64,000 nucleotides of DNA from Niveispirillum sp048066115 (GCF_048066115.1 NZ_JBLTYX010000005.1:124001-188000), one strand, 5' to 3'; positions 8,305 through 21,134 are shown, counted from the stretch's first letter. Made by a program: numbers and translations. Notes: generated by a model from the letters alone, not told the origin.

Positions 8305-8769
8305 ATGGACCTGCTCGTCAAGCTCTACGCCCTTCCCCCCGGCCCGGACGCGCTGCCGCCCGGCGTCACCCTGCGCCGGGCCATCGCGCCGGAGGCGCCG
8401 GCCATCCTGCCCTGGATCGAGGAACGGTTCGGCGCCGGTTGGCGGGCGGAGGCGGCCACTGCCCTGGCCGCCTGTCCGGCCCGTATCCATATCGCCCTGT
8501 CGGCCGCCGGCAACCTGCTGGGCTTCGCCTGTCACGACGTGACGGCGCGCGGTCTGTTCGGGCCGACGGGGGTCGATGTCGAGGCGCGGGGGACGGGCCT
8601 GGGCAAGGCGCTGTTGCTGGCCAGCCTGCGCGCCATGGCGGCGGCCGGCTATGCCTATGCGGTGATCGGCGGGGCCGGGCCGGTGGAATTCTACGTCAAG
8701 GCCGTGGGCGCCATCCCCATCGAGGGGTCGGAGCCGGGGCTGTACCGGGGGATGCTGCGGCCGGGATGA
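8305..8769 (+). CDS. GNAT-family N-acetyltransferase in the murQ operon
   Basis: The 154-residue protein shows a weak but complete GNAT layout: a beta-strand with FACHDVTARG, an acceptor-strand FGPTGVDVEARGTGLG in which RGTGLGKALL is the acetyl-CoA pyrophosphate loop, and a C-terminal YAVIGGAGPVEFYVKAVG. It follows murQ by 3 bases and is surely cotranscribed. By position it may acetylate an amino sugar such as glucosamine during murein recycling, but the substrate cannot be read from sequence. Its stop is one base before a palindromic repeat that fills the gap to the convergent gene. Confidence 0.85.
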   Translation: MDLLVKLYALPPGPDALPPGVTLRRAIAPEAPAILPWIEERFGAGWRAEAATALAACPARIHIALSAAGNLLGFACHDVTARGLFGPTGVDVEARGTGLGKALLLASLRAMAAAGYAYAVIGGAGPVEFYVKAVGAIPIEGSEPGLYRGMLRPG

Positions 8770-8770
8770 T

Positions 8771-8862
8771 CCGTAGGTCAGGTCGAGCGAAGCGAGCCCT
8801 GACAGAAAAGGCTTCAAACGATGCTGTCAGGGGCTCGGCATCCGCCTCGACCTGACCTACGG
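8771..8862. repeat. Palindromic repeat family A, copy 1
   Basis: An imperfect 92-bp palindrome with ends CCGTAGGTCAGGTCGAG and CTCGACCTGACCTACGG, and an inner pair GCCCTGACA/TGTCAGGGGC. Two further copies are at 21135-21223 and 37433-37524. This copy exactly fills the gap between the convergent GNAT and SPOUT genes, where it may also act as a bidirectional terminator. Confidence 0.9.
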
Positions 8863-8868
8863 TACCAA

Positions 8869-9669
8869 TCACCCCCGCGTCATCAGGAACACCAGGATGG
8901 CCGTCGTCGCCGACACGTTCAGCGACTGCACCCGGCCGCTGCCGGCGATGGTGACCAGATCGGTGCAGGCGGCCTGGCTGTCGGGCGGCATGCCATGTTC
9001 CTCATTGCCCATCACCACCGCGACGGGCTTGCCCCCCGGCTGCCGCGACAGGTCGGACAAGGCGGGGAAGGGGCCCAGCGCCGTGCCGATGGTGCGGTAG
9101 AGCCCGCCCAGCGCCTTCAGCGTCGCGGCGAAGTCGGTGACCTGATGCAGGTCCAGATGCTCGAACCCGCCCTCGGCCACGCGATAGGCTGCCTCCGACG
9201 GCATCGCCTGGCCCGGATGGTCGGAGATCAGGATGCGTTCCACCCCGAAAAACGCCGCCGTGCGCACGATGGCGCCCAGATTGTGCGGGTTGGACACGCC
9301 GTCCAGCACCAGCAGCGGCGTACCCGCCGCCGCCCAGCCCTTGGCCAGATCCAGGTTGAAACTCAGGATCGGCCGGGGCGACGCCTCGACAAGGATGCCG
9401 CCATGCATGGCGGATCCGGCGATCTTTTCCAGCTCTTCTCCCGGCACCAGCCGGAACGGCTTGCGCGCCGCCGCCAGCCTTGCACAGAAGGGGGCCGCCG
9501 CATGTTTCAGCCGCTCATCGAACCACAGTTTCTCCGCCCGGTCGGGATCGCGGTCGAACAGGGCCGACACGGCCGGCAGGCCCCCAATGCGGAACGGCTT
9601 GCGCCGGGCCTTGCCCGGAATGGGGGCGGCCGGCTTGGGCTTCAGCGACAGGGTGGGGCGGTCGGCCAT
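8869..9669 (-). CDS. TrmH/SpoU-family RNA 2'-O-methyltransferase
   Basis: A 266-residue SPOUT (trefoil-knot) methyltransferase that uses SAM to methylate a ribose 2'-OH in tRNA or 23S rRNA. The three SpoU motifs are clear: NPHNLGAIVRTA (motif 1 with the Asn and Arg), VMGNEEHGM (motif 2) and SLNVSATTA (motif 3). The N-terminal part has the RlmB/TrmH substrate-binding module (IGGLPAVSALF, LVPGEELEKIAG, HGGILVEA). The 23S G2251-type RlmB activity is plausible, but the target cannot be fixed from sequence. It begins 3 bases after the uppP stop, so the two form an operon. Confidence 0.92.
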   Translation of the reverse strand: MADRPTLSLKPKPAAPIPGKARRKPFRIGGLPAVSALFDRDPDRAEKLWFDERLKHAAAPFCARLAAARKPFRLVPGEELEKIAGSAMHGGILVEASPRPILSFNLDLAKGWAAAGTPLLVLDGVSNPHNLGAIVRTAAFFGVERILISDHPGQAMPSEAAYRVAEGGFEHLDLHQVTDFAATLKALGGLYRTIGTALGPFPALSDLSRQPGGKPVAVVMGNEEHGMPPDSQAACTDLVTIAGSGRVQSLNVSATTAILVFLMTRG

Positions 9670-9672
9670 CGG

Positions 9673-10488
9673 TCAGCCTGCGAAGAAGGTCAGCCAGGCC
9701 AGCATGATGCTGCCGATGACGATGCGGTACCAGGCGAACGGCGCGAAGCCATGGCGGCTGACGAAGCCCACCACCCAGCGCACCACCAGCAAGGCCGACA
9801 GGAAGGCAGTGGCGAAGCCCACCGCGATCATCCCGACATTGTCGAATTGCAGAACCTCGCGGTTCTTGTACAGGTCATAGGTGGCGGCACCCAGCATGGT
9901 GGGGATGGCTACGAAGAAGCTGAACTCCGCCGCCGCCTTGCGCTCCACCCCCATCAGCAGGGCGCCGATGATGGTGGCCCCCGACCGCGACACGCCGGGG
10001 ATCATGGCTAGGCACTGGGCGAAGCCGATGGACAGCGACAGTTTGGGGGAGAATTCCTCCACCGCGAAATGCCGCGGCTGCGGCACCATCCGTTCGGCCA
10101 GCAGGATGACGATGCCGCCCACGATCAGCGCCACCGACACCACGGTCGGGTTGAACAGCACGCCCTTGATATAGGAATGGGCAAAGACGCCGATCACAGC
10201 CGCCGGCAGGAAGGCCAGCAGGATGGCCACCGTGAAGCGCACGCTCTGCTGGCGCCCCTGCGCCAGCCCGGTCAGCACGCCCCACAGCTTGGCGAAATAG
10301 ACCACCAGGATGGCCAGGATGGCGCCCAGCTGGATCACCACCTTGAACAAATCCTCTGCCTGGCCCTTGAAGCCCAGCATCTCCCCCAGCAGGATCAGAT
10401 GGCCGGTGGAGGAGACGGGGATGAATTCCGTCAGCCCTTCCAGCAGGCCCAGAAGGATGGCGTCCAGATATTGCGCGATGTCGGTCAC
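9673..10488 (-). CDS. uppP: Undecaprenyl-diphosphatase UppP (BacA)
   Basis: UppP removes one phosphate from undecaprenyl diphosphate at the inner membrane, regenerating the lipid carrier for peptidoglycan and other envelope polymers. The 271-residue protein is a multi-pass membrane protein with both family signatures: EGLTEFIPVSSTGHL near the N-terminus, containing the catalytic Glu-rich motif, and IPGVSRSGATI in the second half with the essential Ser and Arg. Bacitracin tolerance is a known effect of overproduction. It is the first gene of a two-gene minus-strand unit with the SPOUT methyltransferase. The 279-bp gap upstream, shared with clpS, holds no other gene. Confidence 0.96.
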   Translation of the reverse strand: MTDIAQYLDAILLGLLEGLTEFIPVSSTGHLILLGEMLGFKGQAEDLFKVVIQLGAILAILVVYFAKLWGVLTGLAQGRQQSVRFTVAILLAFLPAAVIGVFAHSYIKGVLFNPTVVSVALIVGGIVILLAERMVPQPRHFAVEEFSPKLSLSIGFAQCLAMIPGVSRSGATIIGALLMGVERKAAAEFSFFVAIPTMLGAATYDLYKNREVLQFDNVGMIAVGFATAFLSALLVVRWVVGFVSRHGFAPFAWYRIVIGSIMLAWLTFFAG

Positions 10489-10767
10489 GTTCCAAGGTTC
10501 CTGCTGCCCGATGGTGCCGGCCTTATAGCAGCCGGGGCGGGCTGGCGGCGAGTGGCATGATGGTGACGGGCACGGCAGGCCGTGCCGCGCCTAAGGATAT
10601 ATGCCAATGCCCTTCGGCGATGGGGCCCCTTGGCCCCGCGTCCATCCCTTTTCAAGTATCCTTCAAAACCTTTGCGGCAATGCAGATACGCCCTTCCAAC
10701 CAGGGCCAATCATTTCATATGATCGAAGGGCGCGAAAAGGGGACCCATCAATTGATCGTTAACCGCC

Positions 10768-11094
10768 ATGGCTGAGGATGACAAGCACAGGAATGGGGGG
10801 CCGTCCACCGGCGTGGTCGTAAAGGCCAAGCCGAAGACGAAGAAGCCTGCCATGTACAAGGTGCTGATGCTGAACGACGACTACACCCCCATGGAGTTCG
10901 TCGTGCATGTGCTGGAACGCTTCTTCAACAAGAACCGTGATGAAGCGACCCGGATCATGCTGCATGTCCATCGGCGGGGCGTCGGCGTTTGTGGCGTGTT
11001 CACTTATGAAGTGGCGGAAACGAAGGTGTCCCAGGTGATGGACTTCGCCCGCCAGAATCAGCACCCGTTGCAGTGCACCCTGGAAAAGGATTAG
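10768..11094 (+). CDS. clpS: ATP-dependent Clp protease adaptor ClpS
   Basis: ClpS delivers N-degron substrates to ClpA for degradation by ClpAP. The 108-residue protein has a flexible charged N-terminal tail (about 27 residues) and the folded core YKVLMLNDDYTPMEFVVHVL, which supplies the hydrophobic pocket for N-terminal aromatic or Leu residues, then an Asn-rich helix and MLHVHRRGVGVCG with the His that helps bind the amino terminus. clpA starts 6 bases after its stop, the normal arrangement. No strong ribosome-binding site is visible before ATG 10768. Confidence 0.97.
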   Translation: MAEDDKHRNGGPSTGVVVKAKPKTKKPAMYKVLMLNDDYTPMEFVVHVLERFFNKNRDEATRIMLHVHRRGVGVCGVFTYEVAETKVSQVMDFARQNQHPLQCTLEKD

Positions 11095-11100
11095 CGCATT

Positions 11101-13401
11101 ATGCTGTCGCGGAACCTCGAACAGACCCTCCACCGGGCCCTGGCCAACGCCAACGAACGGCGTCACGAGTATGCGACGCTGGAACATCTGCTGCTGGCAT
11201 TGACCGAGGACCAGGACGCCCTGGCCGTGCTGCGCGCCTGCGGCGTCGACGTGGCCAAGCTGAAGACCGAACTGGTCGAATATCTGGATGGGGAACTGTC
11301 CAATCTGGTCACCACCCGCCAGGATGACGCCAAGCCCACGGCCGGCTTCCAGCGCGTGCTGCAACGCGCCGCCATCCATGTGCAAAGCTCCGGCCGGGAA
11401 GAGGTGACGGGCGCCAACGTCCTGGTAGCATTGTTCTCCGAACGCGAGAGCCATGCCGTCTATTTCCTGCAGGAGCAGGAGATGACCCGGTTCGACGCCG
11501 TCAACTACATCTCCCACGGCATCGCCAAGGCCCCGGGCCGCGCCGAACCCAAGCGGGTGTCGGGTGCCGACGAGGAGGCGCACGCCGAAAAGGTGGTGAA
11601 GAAGGGGACGGAGGCGCTGGAGGCCTATTGCGTCAACCTGAACAAGAAGGCTTTGTCCGGCAAGATCGACGCTCTGATCGGGCGCGATCAGGAGGTGGAG
11701 CGCACGATCCAGATTCTGTGCCGCCGGTCGAAGAACAACCCGCTCTATGTCGGCGATCCCGGCGTCGGCAAGACCGCCATCGCCGAGGGGCTGGCGCGGC
11801 GCATCGTCCATGGCGAGGTGCCGGAGATCCTGAAGAAGGCGACCATCTTCGCGCTCGACATGGGCTCGCTGCTGGCCGGCACGCGTTATCGCGGTGATTT
11901 TGAGGAACGGTTGAAGGCTGTGGTCTCCGAACTGGAGGCGTTGGACGGCTCCATCCTGTTCATCGATGAAATCCATACGGTGATCGGTGCCGGTGCCACC
12001 AGCGGCGGGGCCATGGATGCTTCCAACCTGCTGAAGCCGGCTCTGGCTTCCGGGTCGCTGCGCTGCATCGGCAGCACGACCTACAAGGAATACCGCTCCT
12101 ATTTCGAGAAGGACCGGGCGCTGGTGCGGCGTTTCCAGAAGATCGACGTCAACGAGCCCTCGATCGAGGATGCGATCAAGATCCTGGAAGGCATCAAGGT
12201 CTATTACGAGACCCATCACAAGGTCCGCTACACCAAGGATGCCATCCGGTCGGCCGTGGAACTGTCGGCGCGCTATATCGGCGACCGCAAGCTGCCCGAC
12301 AAGGCCATCGATGTCATCGACGAGGTCGGGGCGGCGCAGACCATGCTGCCGGAGAACAAGCGCAAGAAGACCATCACCCAGAAGGATGTGGAGGCGGTGG
12401 TCGCCAAGATCGCCCGCATCCCGCCCAAGTCGGTCAGCCGCGATGACCGTGAGGTGCTGCTGAACCTGGAACGCGACCTGAAGACCATGGTCTTCGGCCA
12501 GAACACCGCTATCGAGGCGCTGGTCTCGGCGATCAAGCTGGCGCGGGCAGGCTTGCGCGAACCGGAGAAGCCTATCGGCAACTACCTGTTCTCCGGCCCC
12601 ACCGGTGTGGGCAAGACGGAAGTGGCCAAGCAGCTGTCGCGCACGCTGGGGATCGAGCTGATCCGCTTCGACATGTCGGAATATATGGAGCGGCACACGA
12701 TCAGCCGCCTGATCGGCGCGCCCCCGGGCTATGTCGGCTTCGACCAGGGCGGCATGCTGACCGATGCCATCGACCAGCATCCGCATTGCGTATTGCTGCT
12801 GGACGAGATCGAGAAGGCGCATCCCGACATCTACAACATCCTGTTGCAGGTGATGGATCATGGCAAGCTGACCGACCATAACGGCAAGATCGTCGACTTC
12901 CGCAACGTCATCCTGATCCTGACCACCAATGCCGGCGCGTCCGACATGGCCAAGCCGGCCATCGGCTTCGGCAGCGGCGTGCGGTCGGGCGAGGACCAGG
13001 AAGCCATCAACAAGACCTTCACGCCGGAATTCCGCAACCGCCTGGACGCGATCATCCCGTTCGCGAATCTGGGGCCGGAAGTGGTGGCCCGCGTGGTGGA
13101 CAAGTTCGTGATGGAGCTGGAAGCCCAGCTGACCGACCGCGGCGTGACCATCGAACTGACCGACGGTGCCCGCGCCTGGCTGGCCAAGAAGGGCTACGAT
13201 CCCGTCATGGGTGCGCGCCCGCTGGCCCGCACCATCCAGGAGTTCGTGAAGAAGCCCCTGGCCGAGGAACTGCTGTTCGGCAAGCTGTCGAAGGGCGGGG
13301 CCGTGCGCGTCATCCTGAACAAGGAAGGCGACGGGCTGGACTTCGACTATGCCGAGCCCAAGGGCTCGCGGCGTGAGGAGAAGGTGGAGGAACTGGCGTA
13401 A
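11101..13401 (+). CDS. clpA: ATP-dependent Clp protease ATP-binding subunit ClpA
   Basis: ClpA is the unfoldase ring that feeds proteins to ClpP. The 766-residue sequence contains two N-domain repeats (about 1-145), AAA module 1 with GDPGVGKTAI (Walker A) and ILFIDEIH (Walker B), and AAA module 2 with GPTGVGKTEV and LLLDEIEKAHPDIYN. The second module ends with GYDPVMGARPL, typical of sensor 2. The absence of a long middle coiled-coil domain distinguishes it from ClpB. It is cotranscribed with clpS, and a clear intrinsic terminator lies 24 bases downstream. Confidence 0.97.
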   Translation: MLSRNLEQTLHRALANANERRHEYATLEHLLLALTEDQDALAVLRACGVDVAKLKTELVEYLDGELSNLVTTRQDDAKPTAGFQRVLQRAAIHVQSSGREEVTGANVLVALFSERESHAVYFLQEQEMTRFDAVNYISHGIAKAPGRAEPKRVSGADEEAHAEKVVKKGTEALEAYCVNLNKKALSGKIDALIGRDQEVERTIQILCRRSKNNPLYVGDPGVGKTAIAEGLARRIVHGEVPEILKKATIFALDMGSLLAGTRYRGDFEERLKAVVSELEALDGSILFIDEIHTVIGAGATSGGAMDASNLLKPALASGSLRCIGSTTYKEYRSYFEKDRALVRRFQKIDVNEPSIEDAIKILEGIKVYYETHHKVRYTKDAIRSAVELSARYIGDRKLPDKAIDVIDEVGAAQTMLPENKRKKTITQKDVEAVVAKIARIPPKSVSRDDREVLLNLERDLKTMVFGQNTAIEALVSAIKLARAGLREPEKPIGNYLFSGPTGVGKTEVAKQLSRTLGIELIRFDMSEYMERHTISRLIGAPPGYVGFDQGGMLTDAIDQHPHCVLLLDEIEKAHPDIYNILLQVMDHGKLTDHNGKIVDFRNVILILTTNAGASDMAKPAIGFGSGVRSGEDQEAINKTFTPEFRNRLDAIIPFANLGPEVVARVVDKFVMELEAQLTDRGVTIELTDGARAWLAKKGYDPVMGARPLARTIQEFVKKPLAEELLFGKLSKGGAVRVILNKEGDGLDFDYAEPKGSRREEKVEELA

Positions 13402-13424
13402 GCCTGTTCCGTCTGCACTGACTG

Positions 13425-13459
13425 AAAAACGCCCGGCGGGGAAACCTGCCGGGCGTTTT
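13425..13459 (+). terminator. Intrinsic terminator after clpA
   Basis: The stem GCCCGGCGGG / CCTGCCGGGC with a short GAAA-type loop is flanked by AAAAAC and GTTTT, so it could terminate in both directions. It lies 24 bases after the clpA stop. Confidence 0.85.
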
Positions 13460-13534
13460 GCTTGTGGGGGGCTGGGAAGGTTGCTCTTTGCTGCCTCCCC
13501 TGAAAGTCAGTGCTGTGAGGATTTCAGCAATCTC

Positions 13535-13620
13535 TACCGTTACCCCGGCGAAGGCCGGGGCCCAGATCGTAGAGCAAAGCGCTTGTCACTTAAGCCCCGG
13601 CCTTCGCGGGAGTGACGGTA
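13535..13620. repeat. Palindromic repeat family C, copy 1
   Basis: An inverted pair, TACCGTTACCCCGGCGAAGG... and ...CCTTCGCGGGAGTGACGGTA, with the CCGGGGCCCAG extension, spans 86 bp. A second copy is at 54798-54914. Elements carrying this CACCCCGGCGAAGGCCGGGG core are widespread in alphaproteobacterial genomes. Confidence 0.85.
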
Positions 13621-13988
13621 GTGAGAGCGGCAACGGTGGTGCCCAGAGTGTCCCCGCGCCGATTCTGCCCCTGAAACAGGCGGTTTGCCTCGCTGGAAAT
13701 CACAATGGTCCCATTTCGGACCTATTAACGCACCTGCGAATGACTCTCAACGGGTATTATGCGGAAATGCAAGGTAAGCATGCAGGGTAAAATGGTCAGC
13801 TATACTGACCTATCGCTAAAAAACTGCTGGAACGGGCCAATTTTCCGCTTTATATGAACATCGACGGCGCCATTCGGGAAAGGGGATTACCCACCTGTCG
13901 GCGCCGTTTCCAACGGTGCGGAACATTTCGCGTTTCGCACTGCGGCAAGGACGGGGCCCCCGCCCCGGAAGATGTAAGGATTGGTTCC

Positions 13989-15440
13989 ATGGCGACGCAG
14001 AAGATGCTCGGCTTTGTCCACACCGACCAGCGCATGCCCGAAAAGCGCGATGCCGGGCTGCGCCGCCAGGATTTCAACGAGATTTATGCCCGCTTCACCG
14101 ACAAGGGCGCGGTCGAGCAGTCCAACCGCTGCTCCCAATGCGGCATCCCCTTCTGCCAGGTGCATTGCCCCGTCTCCAACAACATCCCCGACTGGCTGAA
14201 GCTGACGGCCGAGGGGCGGCTGGAGGAGGCGTACGAGCTGTCGCAGGCGACCAACAACCTGCCGGAAATCTGCGGCCGCATCTGCCCGCAGGATCGCCTG
14301 TGCGAAGGCAACTGCACGATCGAGCAGTCGACCCACGGCACGGTGACCATTGGTGCTGTGGAGAAGTACATCACCGACACGGCCTTCGATAATGGCTGGG
14401 TCAAGCCCATCACGCCGCGCGTGGAGCGGGCGCAGTCGGTCGCCATCATCGGCGCCGGCCCCGCCGGTCTGGCCGCCGCCGACCAGCTGCGCAAGAAGGG
14501 CTACCAGGTCCATGTCTATGACCGGTATGACCGCGTCGGCGGCCTGCTGATGTATGGCATCCCCGGTTTCAAGCTGGAAAAGGATGTCGTCATCCGCCGC
14601 TGGAAACTGCTGGAGGAAGGTGGCGTCAAGTTCCATCTGGGTGTGGAGATCGGCCGTAATACCGACCTGCGCACGCTGCGCGCCGAACATGATGCCGTGC
14701 TGATCGCCACCGGCGTGTACAAGGCCCGCGACCTGGGCGGGCCGGGTTCCGGTCTGGACGGCATCGTCGCCGCCCTGGATTACCTGACCGCCAGCAACCG
14801 CAAGAGCCTGGGTGACACGGTCCTGGATTTCGAGACGGGCAAGCTGAACGCCAAGGGCAAGAATGTCGTCGTCATCGGCGGCGGCGACACGGCCATGGAT
14901 TGCGTGCGCACGGCCATCCGCCAGGGTGCGAAGTCGGTGAAGTGCGTCTATCGCCGTGACAAGAAGAACATGCCCGGCAGCCAGCGCGAAACCGCGAACG
15001 CCGAGGAAGAGGGCGTGGAGTTCGTCTGGCAGACGGCACCGGAGGGCTTCGCCGGCGACGCGCATGTCACCGGCGTGAAGGCCTACAAGATGCACATGGG
15101 CGTGGCCGACGCCACGGGCCGCCAGACCCCGTTGCCCATCGAAGGCTCCAACTTCACCATGGATGCCGATCTGGTGATCAAGGCCCTGGGCTTCGACCCG
15201 GAGGAGATCCCCAGCCTGTTCGGCGTGCCGGAACTGAAGGTCAGCCGCTGGGGCACGGTGCAGGTGAAGTACGCCACCATGATGACCAACCTGGACGGCG
15301 TCTTCGCCGCCGGCGACATCGTGCGCGGCGCTTCGCTGGTGGTGTGGGGCATCAAGGACGGCCGCGACGCCGCCGAGGGCATCCACCGCCACATCCAGGC
15401 CAAGATCGCGGCCCAGCCGGTGGCCGTGGCGGCGGAGTGA
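13989..15440 (+). CDS. gltD: Glutamate synthase (NADPH) small subunit
   Basis: GltD takes electrons from NADPH through FAD to the large subunit for glutamate formation from glutamine and 2-oxoglutarate. The 483-residue protein has the N-terminal Cys clusters CSQCGIPFCQVHCP and CGRICPQDRLCEGNC for iron-sulfur centres, the FAD-binding IGAGPAGLAAA, the NADPH-binding VIGGGDTAMD, and the C-terminal FAAGDIVRGASLVVWGI. ATG 13989, preceded by AAGGATT, matches the family start. The gltB gene is on the same strand but separated by about 1 kb containing a small AT-richer gene and a GST. Confidence 0.96.
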   Translation: MATQKMLGFVHTDQRMPEKRDAGLRRQDFNEIYARFTDKGAVEQSNRCSQCGIPFCQVHCPVSNNIPDWLKLTAEGRLEEAYELSQATNNLPEICGRICPQDRLCEGNCTIEQSTHGTVTIGAVEKYITDTAFDNGWVKPITPRVERAQSVAIIGAGPAGLAAADQLRKKGYQVHVYDRYDRVGGLLMYGIPGFKLEKDVVIRRWKLLEEGGVKFHLGVEIGRNTDLRTLRAEHDAVLIATGVYKARDLGGPGSGLDGIVAALDYLTASNRKSLGDTVLDFETGKLNAKGKNVVVIGGGDTAMDCVRTAIRQGAKSVKCVYRRDKKNMPGSQRETANAEEEGVEFVWQTAPEGFAGDAHVTGVKAYKMHMGVADATGRQTPLPIEGSNFTMDADLVIKALGFDPEEIPSLFGVPELKVSRWGTVQVKYATMMTNLDGVFAAGDIVRGASLVVWGIKDGRDAAEGIHRHIQAKIAAQPVAVAAE

Positions 15441-15501
15441 GCGAGGTACGCTTCTAGCGGAAAATTGGCAATCTACTCTCAAATCCATGAGGGAGACGAC
15501 A

Positions 15502-15756
15502 ATGCCAACAGCTCAGGAATTCGTCAGCCATATCGAGAAGATATTGGCAGAGTTTACGCAAAATGGTTCTCCAAGCGTCGATATCAATTCTGGAGACTTG
15601 CATCGCTTCATTGGCGGATATCCAGGTCAAGGACATCGCATGCCAGTTTGTTGTCATGCGCTACGATCGATGATGAAGCCCGGTGACGTGATCGTTGAGC
15701 AACCTCCAAAGGGAAATGGCGCTTCGTTAACCATCCGATACAAGTTGCCTAGATAA
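15502..15756 (+). CDS. Small AT-richer hypothetical protein, probable acquired gene
   Basis: An 84-residue protein starting MPTAQEFVSHIEKILAEF and containing DINSGDLHRFIGGYPG, HRMPVCCHALRSMMKPGD and PPKGNGASLTIRYKLP. I associate this pattern with a family of small conserved hypotheticals sometimes found near mobile or restriction genes, but no function is known. ATG 15502 is preferred over ATG 15487 because GGGAG lies 7-8 bases upstream. Codon use is markedly more A/T-rich than in gltD, the GST or gltB around it, and it separates gltD from its usual partner, both suggesting horizontal acquisition. Confidence 0.75.
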   Translation: MPTAQEFVSHIEKILAEFTQNGSPSVDINSGDLHRFIGGYPGQGHRMPVCCHALRSMMKPGDVIVEQPPKGNGASLTIRYKLPR

Positions 15757-15779
15757 ATTCGGGAATTGAAAGCCAGACA

Positions 15780-16442
15780 ATGCTCCGCCTCTACGACAAC
15801 ATCTCCTCCGGGAACGGCTACAAATGCCGCTGGCTGCTGACGCAGCTCGGCCTGCCGTTCGAGCGCGTGGAGATGGATATCGATGAGGGCGCGACGCGCA
15901 CGGATGCCTTTCTGGCCATCAATCCCAACGGGCGCATCCCGCTGCTGCGGCTGGCGCCGGGTGATTTCCTGGCCGAAAGCAACGCCATCCTGCGCTGGCT
16001 GGCCGAGGATACGGGCTTCTGGCCGGACAATCGCCGCGACAAGGCGGCGGTCCTGCAATGGCTGTTCTGGGAGCAGTACAGCCACGAGCCCAACATCGCC
16101 ACCGCCCGGTTCTGGATCACCCACAAGGTGGCCATGGACCCGGAACGCATCCATGCCCTGATCGTGAAGCGCGAGAACGGGCATGCGGCACTGCGGATGA
16201 TGGAACGCCACCTGACGGGCCGCGACTGGTTCGTTGGGCAGCGCGCCACCATCGCCGACATCGCCTTGTACGCCTACACCCATGTGGCGGAGGAGGGCGG
16301 GTTCGATCTCGCCCCCTATCCCGCCATCCGGGACTGGCTGGACCGGTTCGCTGGCCAGCCAAACCACATCAAGATTACCGATGCCGTGGGCACGCCTGTG
16401 CCCGTGGCCGATGCATTGACTTCCGAACGCCAAGGGGCCTGA
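15780..16442 (+). CDS. Glutathione S-transferase family protein
   Basis: The 220-residue protein has the thioredoxin-like N-terminal GST domain (LRLYDNISSGNGYKCRWLL with Ser/Asn near the catalytic position, NPNGRIPLL as the cis-Pro loop, and LAESNAILRWLAE as the glutathione gamma-Glu site) and an all-helical C-terminal domain (DWFVGQRATIADIALYAY). Such proteins conjugate or reduce substrates with glutathione; the substrate here is unknown. Its stop is 2 bases before gltB, so the two are probably cotranscribed, an uncommon placement for a GST. Confidence 0.92.
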   Translation: MLRLYDNISSGNGYKCRWLLTQLGLPFERVEMDIDEGATRTDAFLAINPNGRIPLLRLAPGDFLAESNAILRWLAEDTGFWPDNRRDKAAVLQWLFWEQYSHEPNIATARFWITHKVAMDPERIHALIVKRENGHAALRMMERHLTGRDWFVGQRATIADIALYAYTHVAEEGGFDLAPYPAIRDWLDRFAGQPNHIKITDAVGTPVPVADALTSERQGA

Positions 16443-16444
16443 CC

Positions 16445-20986
<4,542 letters not shown>

Positions 20987-20989
20987 GAT

Positions 20990-21109
20990 CAAGTAAGGAT
21001 AGGGAGCCGCAAGGCCCCCTTTTCTTTTAGGATCGCGACTCGGGAAGCCAGGGTTTGCGCGGGTTGCCGAGTCGCGGGCTGCATGCCGAGTCGAATCTAT
21101 CCTTACTTG
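20990..21109. repeat. Nested inverted repeats downstream of gltB
   Basis: An outer 13-bp pair (CAAGTAAGGATAG at 20990-21002, CTATCCTTACTTG at 21097-21109) encloses an inner pair GCGACTCGG/CCGAGTCGC around 21034-21075 and a GC hairpin. The whole could fold as one long stem-loop. It may be the scar of a small palindromic element or a stabilising 3' structure for gltB mRNA. Confidence 0.7.
21002..21027 (+). terminator. Intrinsic terminator after gltB
   Basis: The stem GGGAGCC/GGCCCCC with a GCAA loop and one internal mismatch is followed by TTTTCTTTT, 16 bases after the gltB stop. Confidence 0.75.
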
Positions 21110-21134
21110 CGGCCGTGAACGAGTCGGCGGAATG

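Larger units (their letters stand above)
13402..13988. other. Intergenic region between clpA and gltD
   Basis: These 587 bases hold no convincing gene. They contain the clpA terminator (13425-13459), a family C palindromic repeat (13535-13620) and then an AT-richer stretch (about 13700-13850) that probably carries the gltD promoter. A frame opening at 13854 is continuous with gltD, but its codons do not resemble the GltD family before ATG 13989. Confidence 0.7.

Noticed and set aside
10759..12879. A 706-codon open frame antisense to clpS and clpA
   Set aside because: It lies wholly across the well-supported clpS/clpA genes, its peptide is His/Gln/Arg/Gly-rich as expected for the complement of GC-rich coding sequence, and it has no recognisable domain.
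13854..13988. An N-terminal extension of GltD
   Set aside because: The 45 extra codons are Arg/Cys-rich and do not match GltD; ATG 13989 has a better ribosome-binding site and family fit.
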